64,000 bases of DNA from Microglena sp. YARC (GCA_022414725.1 CM039467.1:15680128-15744127); one strand, 5' to 3'; shown: positions 14,258 through 21,452, counted from the first letter of the stretch. Made by a program: numbers and translations. The notes: generated by a model not told the origin, from the sequence alone.

Positions 14258-15586
14258 TGTGAACAGTGAATGTCCAAACTGCTAGTACACTGTATTTGTG
14301 TGTGGGGTTAAGCTTAGATGGCTGAAGTGTGAACAGTGAATGTCCACACTGCTTGTACACGGTATTTGTGTGTGAGGTTAAGCTTAGATGGCTGAAGTGT
14401 GAACAGTGAATGTCCACACTGCTAGTACACGGTATTTGTGTGTGAGGTTAAGCTTAGATTGCTGAAGTGTGAAGATGGCTGAAGTGTGAACAGTGAATGT
14501 CCACACTGCTAGTACACGGTATTTGTGTGTGGGGTTAAGCTTAGATGGCTGAAGTGTGAACAGTGAATGTCCACACTGCTAGTACACGGTATTTGTGTGT
14601 GAGGTTAAGCTTAGATGGCTGAAGTGTGAAGATGGCTGAAGTGTGAACAGTAAATGTACAAACTGCTAGTACATGGCGTTTGTGAGTGGGGTTAAGCTTA
14701 GATGGCTGAAGTGTGCACAGCGAATGTCCACACTGCTAGTACACTGTATTCGTGTGTGTGAGGTAAAGTTTAGGTGAGCTTAACCTTAGGTGAGGTTAAT
14801 CTTTAGACGAGTTTCATCTTTCAGCGAGCTGAATCCTCGGGTGAGCTGAAGCTTAGATGGCTGAAGTGTGAACAGTGAATGTCCAAACTGCTGGTATACT
14901 GCATTTGTGAGATCAAAGTTCACCTAGCTAGTGGATGTACTCCAACACTTGGCTATTCCGTCATGGGAGCCCGTGCACAGCTGCTGTGATGCTGGGTCTA
15001 GTGGCAATTTTGCACACAAGGCCAAGGCACTTGCTCTTGCTAAGGTTTTCGCACACAGACACACATACGCACTGAGTATTGTGCACACACACACCTGGCC
15101 AGTGGATGTACTCCAACACTTGGCTGTCCCTTCATTGGAGCCAGTGTACAGCTGCTGTGATGCTGAGTCTATTGGCTATTTTGCACACAAGGCCAAGGCA
15201 CTTGCTCTTGCTGTGGTTGTCGCACACAGACACACATACGCACTGAGTATTGTGCACACACACACACCTGGCCAGTGGATGTACTTCAACAGTTGTCTGT
15301 CCCATCATGGAAGACTGTTTACAGCTGCTGTGGTGCTGGGTTATTGACTATTTTGCACACAAGGCCAAGGCACTTGCTCTTGCTATGGTTTGCCCACACA
15401 GACACACATACGCAATGAGTATTGTGCACTCACAGACAGTATTGTGCACACACACACACAAACACAACTGGCCAGTGGATGTACTCCAACAGTTATTTGT
15501 CCCGTCATGGGATCCCGTGTACAGCTGCTGTGGAGCTAGGTTAATTGGCTATTTTGCACACAAGGCCAAGGCACTTGCTGTGGTTT

Positions 15587-15624
<38 letters not shown>

Positions 15625-17520
15625 CTCGCCAGTGGATGTACTCCAACACTTGATTGTTCCGCCATGGGAGCCCGTGTACAGCTGCTGTAATGCTGGGTCT
15701 ATTGGCTATTTTGCACACGAGGCAAAGGCACTTGCTTTTGCTATAGTTTGCGCACACACGCACACACGCACACAGTATTGTGCACACACAAACACACCTG
15801 GCCAGTGGATGCACTCCAACACTTGACTGTCCCGTAATGGGAGCCTGTGTACAGCTGCTGTGGAGCTGGATCTATTGGCTATTTTGCACACAAGGCCAAG
15901 GCACTTGCTCTTGCTAAGGTTTACGCACACGCACACACACACACACACACCTCGCCAGTGGATGTACTCCAACACTTGACTGTCCCGTCATGGGAGCCCG
16001 TGTACAGCTTCTGTGATGCTGGGTCTATTGCGATAGCTGTTAGTTTCTGCATGGAACAAGGGAGGCACATGATCAATTAGTTCGTGATTGGGAAACGCTG
16101 TTTCTTTTGCGGTGCGGGGAGGTGGTGTTTGCGAGTGTTTGTGTGGTGTGGTGGTTGTGTGCGGGGGACACACACACACAAACACACACACACACACCTG
16201 CAGAGTTGCGGGCTACTAATAGCTAGGGAACGGCAACTAATATTAATGTTTCAAAACCTAATATTGACTAATATTATTATAGTGCCACAATAATATTAGT
16301 TGTTCAAATAAATTTAAAATTCTGGTGAGACGGCTCGTCCGACGAATATTATATAATATTATACAATATTATTTATTCACTAATATTATATAACATAGCC
16401 GTTCCCTACAAATAGCAGCTTCAAGCCAGGTCTATTGTGATTTTGAGGATGGATGTCAGATGTGGAGCGGGCTTGTCTTGGGTCAACTATGGCCTGTCTA
16501 AAAGATTGTAATAATAATGATGATTAGCCAGCCATTGGTTCAAGCCCACAGCTGGGTGTGGGTGTGTCGGTGTGGGTGTGGGTGTGGGTGTCAGCTTCAT
16601 TGGAATGCACGCCATGTCGGCCTTCTGACTCACAAGATAGCTTCAGGCATGGATCAAGGGCGGGGAGAGACAGCTGCCTAGACGCTACTACACGGAGCCA
16701 AGAAAAAAAACAGTGTTGGGAAATGGAGGGCGCAGAAGTACGTAGGACAGGTAGCGCACACGCACATTGGTGTGAACAGTCAGGGGCAATACAAGCAGCA
16801 GTACATAGAACAGGTAGCGCACAAGCACATTGGTGTGAACAGTCAGGGGCAATACAAGCAGCAGTACATAGAACAGGTAGCGCACAAGCACATTGGTGTG
16901 AACAGTCAGGGGCAATACATGCAGCAGTACATAGAACAGGTAGCGCACACGCACATTGGTGTGTACAGTCAGGGGCAATACAAGCAGCAGTACATAGAAC
17001 AGGTAGCGCACACGCACATTGGTGTGAACAGTCATGGGCAATACAAGCAGCAGTACATAGAACAGGTAGCGCACACGCACATTGGTGTGCACAGTCATGG
17101 GCAATACAAGCAGCAGTACATAGAACAGGTAGCGCACACGCACATTGGTGTGAACAGTCATGGGCAATACAAGCAGCAGTACATAGAACAGGTAGCGCAC
17201 ACGCACATTGGTGTGAGCTGGCAGTGCCACCAGGCATTGGAGATCAGGAGCCAGCTTTATCTCCTCTTGCTGCTGTCCCCCTCGAGTATCTTCCCTGACC
17301 CAAGTTTTGCTGGTAGTCCGCCCTCCACCTGAAGGGGGCACATCATGCGAGTATAGTGAGTATAGTGAGTAATAAATTAATAAATTAATAAATAGTACGC
17401 CTTCTTACGAGGCGTGAGATTGGGTGGTGGTGGTGGTGTGTGTGTGTGTGGTGTGGGTGGTGGGTGGGGGGTGGGGGTGGGGGTGTGTGGGGGGGGGGGG
17501 CAGCCTCCGTCTGAAGGGTG

Positions 17521-17555
<35 letters not shown>

Positions 17556-19190
17556 ACAACACGCACACACACACTCTCACACACACAATGTGATTCCTTG
17601 CCACGGGGCGTGAGGTTGAAGGAACCTTCTCGTTCACTTGCACTGGGGAAGGTTACTGTGGGTTTTGCTTTTGCAGACCACTACTGCGCTGGAGCTCAGA
17701 CGGCTGAAAGACAGCACAAAGGAAAGTTCTTGGCTTCTGTCAAGGCAGGGATGCACATCATTAGTGAGTCAGAAAGGTAGATGGCTGTTAGGAATGTATT
17801 GAAATGCATGGCCTCCCTTCAACACTGAGCTATCACACGTGGGGTGCACACCGTCAGTGAGTCAGACAGGTAGATGGCTGTTCGGAATGTATTCAAACCT
17901 GTTAAGAATGTATTCAAAAGCATGGCCTCTCTTCAACTCTGAGCAAGCACATGTGGGGTGCACACCACTGTTTTTCTTTTCGGCTATTTGCAGCAGCTTC
18001 TAGGCAGCTCCCTGAGCCAGCCACTGGGCTAAGCCCCAAAAATTCAGCAACGCTAGAAAGCTGATTACGTCAGCTTCATGGTGCACGAGGTTGCTTTAGG
18101 TTTGACTGGTTAGCCAGCCAAGGGAGCTGCCTAGAAGCTGCTGCTCGTAACCCGAAAAGAAAAAAACAGTGGTGCACACCATCAGTGAGTCAGATATGTA
18201 GATGCCTGTTTGGAATGTATCCCGGATCATGGAGGGCAAAAGGGGCGTGAGTGCAGGAGGAGCATGAAGGGCATGTGTGCATCGTTTGAATGTGTGCATG
18301 GGGGGCATGACGTGGAGTGCATGGGAGGCATGGGTGTAAAAAAGGCATGGGCGCATGATGCACGGCCTCCCTTCAATTTTAAGCTAGCACATGCTTGTAA
18401 AAATAGCATCTTTACAAACCACATGCTTAGCATCAACATGACTTGCAGCGATCACAGGCATGCACACGAGACAGCCTCACCAATCACATGCATAAGATGG
18501 CGACTAACATGCAAACAAATTGTATTCACACACCAAATGCATAGCACCTATTGGGCTTCCAGCGATCGCAGCAATGCACACGAGACAGCATCACCAATCG
18601 CATGCATGGGATGGCAACGGACATGCAAACGAATAATCTCCACACACCAAACGCATAGCATCTATTTGGTTTCTAGCGATTGCAGCCATGCACACGAGAC
18701 AGCATCATCAATCATATCCAAAGGATGGCGACGATCCAGCTAATGAATCCTCTTCACACACCAAACGCTTAGCATCCATTCGGCTTCCAGCGATTGCAGG
18801 CGTGCGCACAAGACAGCATCACCAATCATATGCATGGGATGGCGACGGACATGCAAACGAATAATCTCCACACACCAAACGCATAGCAACCACTCGGCTT
18901 CCAGCGATTATGAACATGCACACGAGACAGAATCACCACTCATATCCATGGGATGGCGCCGAACAAGATAACGGATCTTCTCCACACACCAAATACATTG
19001 CATCTATTCAGCTTCCAGTGATTACGAACATGCACACAGAACAGTGTAATCAATTGCATGCATCAAATATTAACAAAACTACACATGACAGCATCACCAA
19101 GCGCATGTATGGGTAGCCAAGTAGGATTAAGGGTCCCATGTGGGATTGATGTGTCTCGCCTCCAACTTAGTGAGTGTACGGGTGGGTGCG

Positions 19191-19251
<61 letters not shown>

Positions 19252-19303
19252 TGTGTGTGTGGAGTGTGTGTGTGTTTGGGGGGGGGGGGGGGGAGGGGGA
19301 GGA

Positions 19304-19353
<50 letters not shown>

Positions 19354-19914
19354 ACGTGTGTATGATACAGTCCAAGGGTATCCAAGTAGGATTAAGGGTC
19401 CTATGTGTGTGTGGTGTACAACACGCAAACGAAACAGCAGCTGCATCACTGATGACATGCATGGAAAACTTGGATGGTACTCACGTCCCCAGTCGTTGTG
19501 GTATCTGCCTCGTCCTCTGTAGGTTGTGTTCCTTCCTCCTCTAGTGTCATTGCCCCAGCCTCCATCCCTGCCTCCTACTCGACCTTGGTAGCTATCATTG
19601 TAGCCCCCTCTCTCACTACGGCCTTCATCGTTGTATCCTCTGCCTCCATCGTTGTATCCTCTGTCTCCAACTCCTCCGTCGTCGTAGTATCCACCACGAC
19701 CACCACGATCATCGTTGTATCCTGTCCGTCCTCTGCCCCGATTGGTGCTTCGACCTCCTCGATATCCACCTTGATCGCCTCCAGTATATTCTCCTCGTCC
19801 CCCTCCATTGTATCCTCCTTCAGTTTCAGGGTGGCCTCCTCGTCCTCGATCATATTCGCTTCGTCCTTCATTGTCGTAGCCTCCCCTTCCGCCACGGTAA
19901 TAACGATCGGCCAT
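259..19914 (-). CDS. RGG-box WD40-repeat protein (ZFWD-like), nine exons, 3' end outside window
   Basis: Nine exons join in frame from the ATG at 19,914 down to 259: 19914-19485, 17328-17207, 16046-15949, 14135-13997, 11114-11004, 9826-9725, 6864-6769, 3186-3043, 399-259. All eight complete introns begin GT and end AG, and phases agree, giving 461 codons before the window edge. Residues 1-143 are Gly/Arg/Tyr/Asp-rich with many RGG and GGY motifs; WD40 blades follow from about residue 175. Blade signatures include TGSHDGTVKCW, GGYLFVGM, SAGADNTIRVWSF, SASFDGKVKVW and VRLYDLPTF. Blade order and spacing match plant CCCH-zinc-finger WD40 (ZFWD) proteins, but no CCCH finger is present. By family knowledge the propeller is a protein-binding scaffold and RGG boxes bind RNA; the exact role is unknown. 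A final blade is expected left of position 1. Fold certain, function inferred. Confidence 0.9.
400..719 (-). repeat. Decayed copies of exon 9 and its acceptor
   Basis: At about 508-580, minus strand, a diverged copy of exon 9 is readable (ATGCATGGAACGTTGGA, then CCCCCGTGGTG) with a stop inside. At 650-705 another fragment keeps the GGTGCTCCTTGGGC stretch. Further short acceptor-side fragments (cgaggtccctgggaggtgg) sit at about 1,007 and 2,175. These are partial tandem copies of the neighbouring exon embedded in the intron. Confidence 0.7.
720..2160. repeat. TGG/TTG-rich minisatellite with a 75-bp higher-order unit
   Basis: Almost pure T and G on the plus strand, built of GGT and GTT triplets. 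From about 1,440 to 2,050 a 75-bp unit repeats about 8 times, alternating between a variant with ttgatgg and one with ttgaagg. Because the unit is a multiple of three, long meaningless open frames occur on both strands. It lies in intron 8 of the WD40 gene. Confidence 0.95.
2260..2985. repeat. 30-bp minisatellite
   Basis: About 24 copies of a 30-bp unit containing ccatcattacgaatagcacc, with some 36-bp variants that add a taccattgcc block. The triplet period again creates open frames without coding meaning. It fills the rest of intron 8 up to the donor of exon 8. Confidence 0.95.
3043..3186 (-). CDS. WD40 gene exon 8
   Basis: Forty-eight codons, phase 0, acceptor TGCTTGCAG and donor GTGAGTGT. 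It starts SYVLSASFDGKVKVWQILD, a WD blade with the canonical Asp-Gly and final Trp, then a Pro/Glu/Lys insert ending DGEGDQQQRRR. Joined to exon 7 it reads LLVWD-SYVLSASFDG, matching the ZFWD order of a blade ending in a WD pair followed by the next blade start. Confidence 0.92.
3187..4035 (-). repeat. Tandem copies of the exon 8 acceptor and exon start (about 9 copies)
   Basis: On the plus strand the block gccgaaagaacatagctctg recurs at roughly 90-110 bp spacing (near 3,285, 3,385, 3,460, 3,555, 3,630, 3,728, 3,810, 3,905 and 4,000), with small changes. On the minus strand this is the polypyrimidine/AG acceptor plus the first codons of exon 8. So intron 7 ends in about nine decoy 3' splice sites just upstream of the real one. 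Confidence 0.9.
4060..4203. mobile_element. Small inverted-repeat element (MITE-like)
   Basis: Terminal inverted repeats of about 17 bp: ggaatgaactggacaaa at 4,061 and its complement tttgtccagttcattcc ending at 4,202. The interior is unique and non-coding, and total length is about 144 bp. No clear target-site duplication was seen. It sits in intron 7, between the acceptor copies and the GT microsatellite. Confidence 0.6.
4257..4456. repeat. GT-rich microsatellite
   Basis: About 200 bp of tg/ta dinucleotide-rich sequence (gtgtgtatgtgtgtatgcg type). A family-B fragment (gctgaagggatttgccaacc) follows at about 4,473-4,495. Confidence 0.9.
4556..6768 (-). repeat. 56-bp array carrying about 40 copies of the exon 7 5' splice site
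   Basis: About 40 units, mostly 56 bp. On the minus strand each unit contains CTCTTAGTATGGGATGTAAG, identical to the last codons of exon 7 plus its donor, followed by intron sequence and a GTTGTGGTGTTGTGATG linker. The units nearest the exon (6,310-6,760) are the most varied; the middle block is nearly homogeneous. The array abuts the real donor directly, so the repeat arose across the exon-intron border. Confidence 0.95.
6769..6864 (-). CDS. WD40 gene exon 7
   Basis: Thirty-two codons, phase 0, acceptor GGTATGCAG and donor GTAAGTTGG. It encodes VWDLGSGQVVQSLD, then NGDNRTKEPIMQLLVWD. The VWDL start completes the blade begun at the end of exon 6 (GIIK-VWDL), the usual place of a WD40 Ile-Lys-Val-Trp strand. 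Confidence 0.93.
6865..7065. other. AT-rich intron segment with a near-perfect hairpin
   Basis: TA/TTA-rich run at 6,900-6,985, then a near-perfect inverted repeat at 6,992-7,029: arms of about 17-18 bp (atgctacataaatctat and its complement) around a 2-bp centre. Non-coding. Confidence 0.7.
7066..7964. repeat. Tandem and decayed copies of interspersed family B
   Basis: Five or more copies of a unit with the core caaataggctgaagggactt, usually preceded by gttacagtccagggaaag and followed by gcccaaccatgatatcagaa. The same core occurs at 4,473 and, inverted, at 57,225-57,262, so it is a dispersed family that was locally duplicated here. Confidence 0.8.
7966..8205. mobile_element. Family C MITE with an internally triplicated block
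   Basis: Begins ttggccaaaggtgagtatga and ends catactgccgttccctat. The inner block tgtttaaatgggtacttt (variant tatttaaatgggtacttt) with gcatcatatgatatt is present three times. The same element, with both ends, lies at 21,249-21,452, which supports a real dispersed family. The left end here is shortened. Confidence 0.7.
8215..8685. repeat. 25-bp minisatellite
   Basis: About 18 copies of a unit like tgctgtacatacaactatgt followed by acatg, rich in the palindrome tgtaca. It lies in intron 6 of the WD40 gene. Open frames across it have no coding meaning. Confidence 0.95.
8686..9724 (-). repeat. Tandem copies of the exon 6 3' end and donor, with telomere-like linker
   Basis: Three long copies (near 8,690-8,740, 8,865-8,920 and 9,540-9,590) keep much of exon 6, including the part encoding FMFSAD. 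Between 9,020 and 9,560 a 51-bp unit repeats about 10 times. On the minus strand each unit carries GGAATCATCAAGGTAGG, the last codons of exon 6 plus the 5' splice site. The linker is cctaaaccctaaaccaca-like, resembling the plant/algal telomere repeat. Confidence 0.9.
9725..9826 (-). CDS. WD40 gene exon 6
   Basis: Thirty-four codons, phase 0, acceptor CTGCTATAG and donor GTAGGAGC. It encodes AIITKDDGGHDAPVHALQIG then GNFMFSADRKGIIK: the GH dipeptide, hydrophobic strand and Asp of a WD blade whose Val-Trp lies at the start of exon 7. Confidence 0.93.
9827..10340 (-). repeat. Acceptor-side copies for exon 6 with GT-rich linker
   Basis: The block gatgatggcctatagcagtt followed by gtggagg recurs about four times (9,818, 9,906, 10,030 and 10,130, with changes). 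On the minus strand it is the exon 6 acceptor plus its first codons. Linkers are tgtgtatggggtgtg-type repeats. From about 10,230 tgttggtgcat/ggcatctcac repeats begin. Confidence 0.8.
10341..11003 (-). repeat. Copies of exon 5 (3' part) with donor, plus CAGCAC microsatellite
   Basis: Near-complete 3' halves of exon 5 occur at 10,341-10,425 and 10,547-10,620, reading ADNTIGVWSFNAQAAIYMSQ (first copy) followed by GTGAGATG on the minus strand. Four CAGCAC-rich blocks at 10,610-10,890 each start from the ctgtcagcaccagcacc end of such a copy. A further fragment lies at 10,870-10,920. Confidence 0.85.
11004..11114 (-). CDS. WD40 gene exon 5
   Basis: Thirty-seven codons, phase 0, acceptor TTCACCCCAG and donor GTAAGATG. 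It encodes GEVMTMVTASGALFSAGADN then TIRVWSFNAQASIFMSQ, a full blade core. Joined to exon 4 it reads LPGHK-GEVMTMV, the classic Gly-His to next-strand spacing. Confidence 0.95.
11115..12535 (-). repeat. Tandem copies of the exon 5 acceptor and first codons (about 15 copies)
   Basis: The block tagtgaccatggtcatgatt followed by tcaccctgaggtg recurs at about 85-125 bp spacing. On the minus strand it is TCACCTCAG/GGTGAAGTCATGACC, i.e. the acceptor and first codons of exon 5. Linkers are gttagttggttagttggtg repeats. Copies drift steadily with distance from the exon. Confidence 0.92.
12540..12860. repeat. Family A interspersed repeat, tandem copies
   Basis: Three copies of ggttggccccagtgcaagca, two followed by aacggaaggggggatactgc and one by the full family A body and a tttatatattt-like tail. 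The same family is at 17,376-17,650 (inverted), 25,605-25,695 and 55,066-55,155. The TTTA-type tail suggests a SINE-like origin, but no A/B boxes are evident. Confidence 0.7.
12861..13996 (-). repeat. Copies of the exon 4 3' end and donor with C-tract and CA linkers (about 9 copies)
   Basis: A unit of about 75-140 bp contains cacccaccttgtgcccagga followed by agttggtggctagctccagt. On the minus strand this is exon 4 codons for TGASHQLPGHK plus the donor GTGGGTG. Linkers are long C runs and (CA)n at 13,340-13,393, 13,590-13,626, 13,708-13,732, 13,820-13,876 and 13,960-13,978. Two copies (near 12,960-13,040 and 13,190-13,260) also keep the 5' half of the exon. Confidence 0.9.
13997..14135 (-). 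CDS. WD40 gene exon 4
   Basis: One base completing a split codon plus 46 codons. Acceptor GTACTAGCAG, donor GTGGGTGT. It encodes VDIGGEVDSLLIAGGYLFVG then MRKANEGIIKIWDMSTGASH and QLPGHK. This corresponds to the plant ZFWD stretch with LGGEV-SL and WVFVG, including a complete Ile-Trp-Asp blade end. Confidence 0.95.
14136..14924 (-). repeat. Tandem copies of the exon 4 acceptor (about 9 copies) and a GT run
   Basis: The unit contains gaatgtccacactgctagta followed by cacggtatttgtgtgtg, at about 70-110 bp spacing. On the minus strand this is TACTAGCAG/TGTGGACATTC, the acceptor and first bases of exon 4. A (GT)n run lies at 14,212-14,254. The linker gttaagcttagatggctgaa is very uniform. Confidence 0.9.
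14925..15948 (-). repeat. Six extra copies of WD40 exon 3 in tandem with intron sequence
   Basis: Six units of about 150-195 bp each carry a nearly whole copy of exon 3 (near 14,930, 15,105, 15,275, 15,470, 15,630 and 15,800) plus intron with ggccaaggcacttgctcttg and (CA)n. Four copies (15,105, 15,470, 15,630 and 15,800) keep the exon frame open and keep the LYTGS-x-x-GT core and Cys-Trp; the 14,930 copy is open to a stop just past its end and the 15,275 copy is broken. Donor GT is kept in most; the true acceptor is replaced by AAAATAG. Confidence 0.9.
15949..16046 (-). CDS. WD40 gene exon 3 (first WD blade)
   Basis: Acceptor CCATGCAG, then 32 codons encoding KLTAIAIDPASQKLYTGSHD and GTVKCWSTSTGE. 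The donor is ambiguous within GAGGTGTGTG; ending two bases after GAG (15,949) matches the phase of exon 4. Joined to exon 2 it reads LPAHTN-KLTAIAID, a standard WD40 Gly/Ala-His turn and first strand. Confidence 0.93.
16047..16221. other. Intron segment with CA run
   Basis: Upstream part of intron 2: ordinary sequence, a gtgtggtggttgtgtgcggg stretch and (CA)n at about 16,165-16,196. No coding signal. Confidence 0.5.
16226..16409. mobile_element. AT-rich MITE with tagggaacggc termini
   Basis: Terminal inverted repeat tagggaacggc at the left and gccgttcccta at the right (16,399-16,409). The interior is about 80% A/T with many taatatta motifs. Flanks share aatagc, a possible target duplication. 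The right terminus matches the right end of the family C element near 8,205. Confidence 0.7.
16741..17206 (-). repeat. 63-bp array carrying about 8 copies of the exon 2 donor
   Basis: About 7.5 units of 63 bp. On the minus strand each contains TTCACACCAATGTGCGTG, matching the last codons of exon 2 (His-Thr-Asn) plus donor GTGCGT. The 63-bp period keeps frames open in several registers on both strands, which explains the long repetitive frames here. It abuts the real donor at 17,206. Confidence 0.92.
17207..17328 (-). CDS. WD40 gene exon 2
   Basis: Acceptor CCCCCTTCAG, donor GTGCGTG. Two bases complete an Arg codon split from exon 1, then 40 codons: GGRTTSKTWVREDTRGGQQQ and EEIKLAPDLQCLVALPAHTN. 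It links the RGG-rich region to the first WD blade. The plant relatives carry a CCCH finger before this point; no Cys/His pattern of that kind exists here. Confidence 0.85.
17345..17660 (-). repeat. Inverted family A copy split by GT/G/CA microsatellite
   Basis: At 17,362-17,416 aataaattaataaatagtac then gaggcgtgaga, and at 17,603-17,646 gcgtgaggttgaaggaacct then cacttgcactgggg, both match family A in reverse. Between them lie GTGG-rich, poly-G (17,489-17,500) and (CA)n blocks with inverted-repeat character. Confidence 0.65.
17661..17965. other. Intron 1 segment with short tandem copies
   Basis: The phrase gtgagtcagaaaggtagatg is repeated three times with changes (17,764, 17,858 and, diverged, 18,184). 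No WD40 exon or CCCH motif was found on the minus strand here. Confidence 0.4.
17966..18171. mobile_element. 206-bp hairpin MITE with 8-bp target duplication (hAT-like)
   Basis: Starts cactgtttttcttttcgg and ends with its complement ccgaaaagaaaaaaacagtg. Arms are about 55 bp with few mismatches and a loop of about 90 bp. GTGCACAC directly flanks both ends (17,958-17,965 and 18,172-18,179), an 8-bp duplication as expected for hAT transposons. Non-autonomous. A remnant of the end (aagaaaaaaaacagtg) lies at about 16,700. Confidence 0.75.
18400..19125. repeat. Minisatellite of about 110-120 bp
   Basis: Six to seven diverged copies of a unit containing cttccagcgattgcagccat, gcacacgagacagcatcacc and cacaccaaacgcatagcatc. 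Located in intron 1 of the WD40 gene. No open frame is conserved between copies. Confidence 0.85.
19190..19352. repeat. (GT)n followed by a long G tract
   Basis: Pure (GT)n at about 19,195-19,247, a short interruption, then G runs interrupted by a few A from 19,277, ending in about 43 uninterrupted G. This could form G-quadruplex on the plus strand; in the WD40 pre-mRNA it appears as poly-C. Length is probably inexact in the assembly. Confidence 0.9.
19485..19914 (-). CDS. WD40 gene exon 1 (start codon and RGG-rich N-terminus)
   Basis: ATG at 19,914, then 143 codons and one base before donor GTGAGTACC. It begins MADRYYRGGRGGYDNEGRSE and continues with repeated RGG, GGYN and DRG motifs to RYHNDWG. 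Low-complexity Gly/Arg/Tyr/Asp regions of this type bind RNA and favour condensates in other proteins (family knowledge). The split codon is completed by exon 2. Confidence 0.85.
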
Positions 19915-20060
19915 CCCGCAGCAGAATCAAAATTTCAAAAGCAGAGCAGCTCGATAGGATTGGTAAAAGGGGCTGGTGTAGTTTCGTTCACTTCTCGCGC
20001 AACCAATCGCTGCTTGGCGCGCAATTAGACAGAGTAGGAACTGTGGAGAAGTCATGTCAG
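19915..20060 (-). promoter_or_regulatory. Probable promoter/5' leader of the WD40 gene
   Basis: GC-rich, CpG-containing, low-copy sequence just upstream of the ATG, unlike the repeats around it. On the minus strand it contains GCGATTGGTTGCGCGAG, with an ATTGG (inverted CCAAT) box about 80-100 bp from the start. No TATA box was found. Assignment rests on position and base composition. Confidence 0.4.
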
Positions 20061-20700
20061 ATTCTCAATATGTGGAACCTTCGGGCGCAGGCCCCCTTCA
20101 CTTGGACCCGAAATTGAAATGTCAGGTTTCAACTTCAACTTCTTTCAAGAGACTCAAGAGTCAAGTGACTCGATATTTGGACCCGACTTTCCGGATAATG
20201 GTCGTTGCCCGCCTACGCCTACGCCTGCGATTAGTCGTCCTCCGTCCTCCGCCCTCCGTCATCCAAGGTCGGCAATTTAGCATCCTTCTTTCTCCCTTCT
20301 GAATTCGTTTTTTGGCGGAGCCCCCCCTTCTGGGGGGCGGGAGCCCCCAGTGTTACCCGGTGTTACCCATTTGTCCGTTCTTCCACCCATCCTACCATCC
20401 ATCCTCTGATCCATCCATCCGTCTGACCGCGAGGAAGCCCGACACGTCAGCCAACGGTCTCGTAACTAACTCGCTTCCCTTGCCACCTGTAGCTCCGTCG
20501 CGATCACTCTCCGCTAATTTTTAGCGTCGCAGGCGACGCTGCATAGAACTTGCTTCATGAGCTTCGCTCCAGTAAGTGGGGCACTGCGTCCCCGTACACA
20601 ACATAGCGCCCACTGAGGATTCAGAAAGAAAGGCGGAGACAGTCTTACAGAAGTAGGAATCTCACGTCGGAAAGGCGGGTCATGCCAGACCACTGTCGAT
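20061..20700. repeat. Low-copy sequence with family F repeat and GC hairpins
   Basis: Contains a hairpin of gcccccccttctggggggc (20,319-20,337) and agcgtcgcaggcgacgct (20,523-20,540, perfect 8-bp arms). The stretch 20,370-20,545 recurs inverted at 38,996-39,150 (shared caacggtctcgta-like, gccaccgt-like and ctccgtcgc segments), so it is a dispersed element. No convincing coding frame. Confidence 0.55.
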
Positions 20701-21248
20701 CAAGATCAAGACGGGCACCACTGATGTCCCACTTAGTATTCCCTTGCACACTCCTGGTCCTTAGCATTTAGCTATTGGCCTCCCCCAAGCTAACATCTTT
20801 TCACACCAAAAGTCAAATATCGCTGCTCGCTGAAAAATCGAGGGTGCCCTTGATTGTGCCTCCATCGAAATGGCTAAGCCGAACTTTTGATCCATCTAAA
20901 ATTAATTTAGGGGGTCCTGGGACCTGGGAAAAAGTCTTCAGAAACCTAAAAAACCCTTAACATTCCAAATTTTGGTTTCTGTGGTTTTACACATTCAAGC
21001 CCGGACCAGCATAATCTGTGAAGAAAAAGAAAAAACAATGGGCTGTCAGAATGTGTCGGAATCGCTCAGAAGCTCGCAACGCAATAATTATGGTCACTGG
21101 GCGGCTCATGTTAGCTTGGAGGGGGCCAATAGCACCTGATCACCTGATGCATTCTGCAATCAGCAGACCGGGGTTGTTTATAACGTTTCGTTTCACGGCT
21201 CTAACGCGGATATCGGAGGGTCTGATATGCTGAAAGCCAAGAAGTTGG
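20701..21248. other. Intergenic sequence, nothing recognised
   Basis: Low-copy sequence between the divergent genes. Short open frames exist but none has a family match or splice context that I can defend. Confidence 0.4.
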
Positions 21249-21452
21249 CTCATGCGTAGGGACTGGCCTATCATAGGATTTTGACCAAAGGCGAGTATGA
21301 GATCATATGATATCTTTTAAATTGCATCATAATGTATTGTACATACATGGTAACTTTACCCTTGTCAGACTGCTGGCATCACATGATATCGTATAATTAA
21401 ATGACTACATATGAAAATATGATATCATATTGCCGATTCCTACGCATGAGAC
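21249..21452. mobile_element. Family C MITE, complete copy
   Basis: Termini ctcatgcgtaggga and tcctacgcatgag form an inverted repeat of about 13 bp. The interior carries ttgaccaaaggcgagtatga, cagactgctggcatcacatg and gatatcatattgccgattcc, parallel to the element at 7,966-8,205. Length is about 204 bp, non-coding. Confidence 0.75.

Noticed and set aside
16524..17341. Cys-rich repeat frames (CACALPVLCTAACIA type)
   Set aside because: 63-bp intronic repeat in phase with triplets; only 17,207-17,328 is exon.
17640..17800. A CCCH zinc-finger exon in intron 1
   Set aside because: Minus-strand frames with Cys codons hit stops and lack the C-x8-C-x5-C-x3-H spacing; exon 1 and exon 2 already join in phase.
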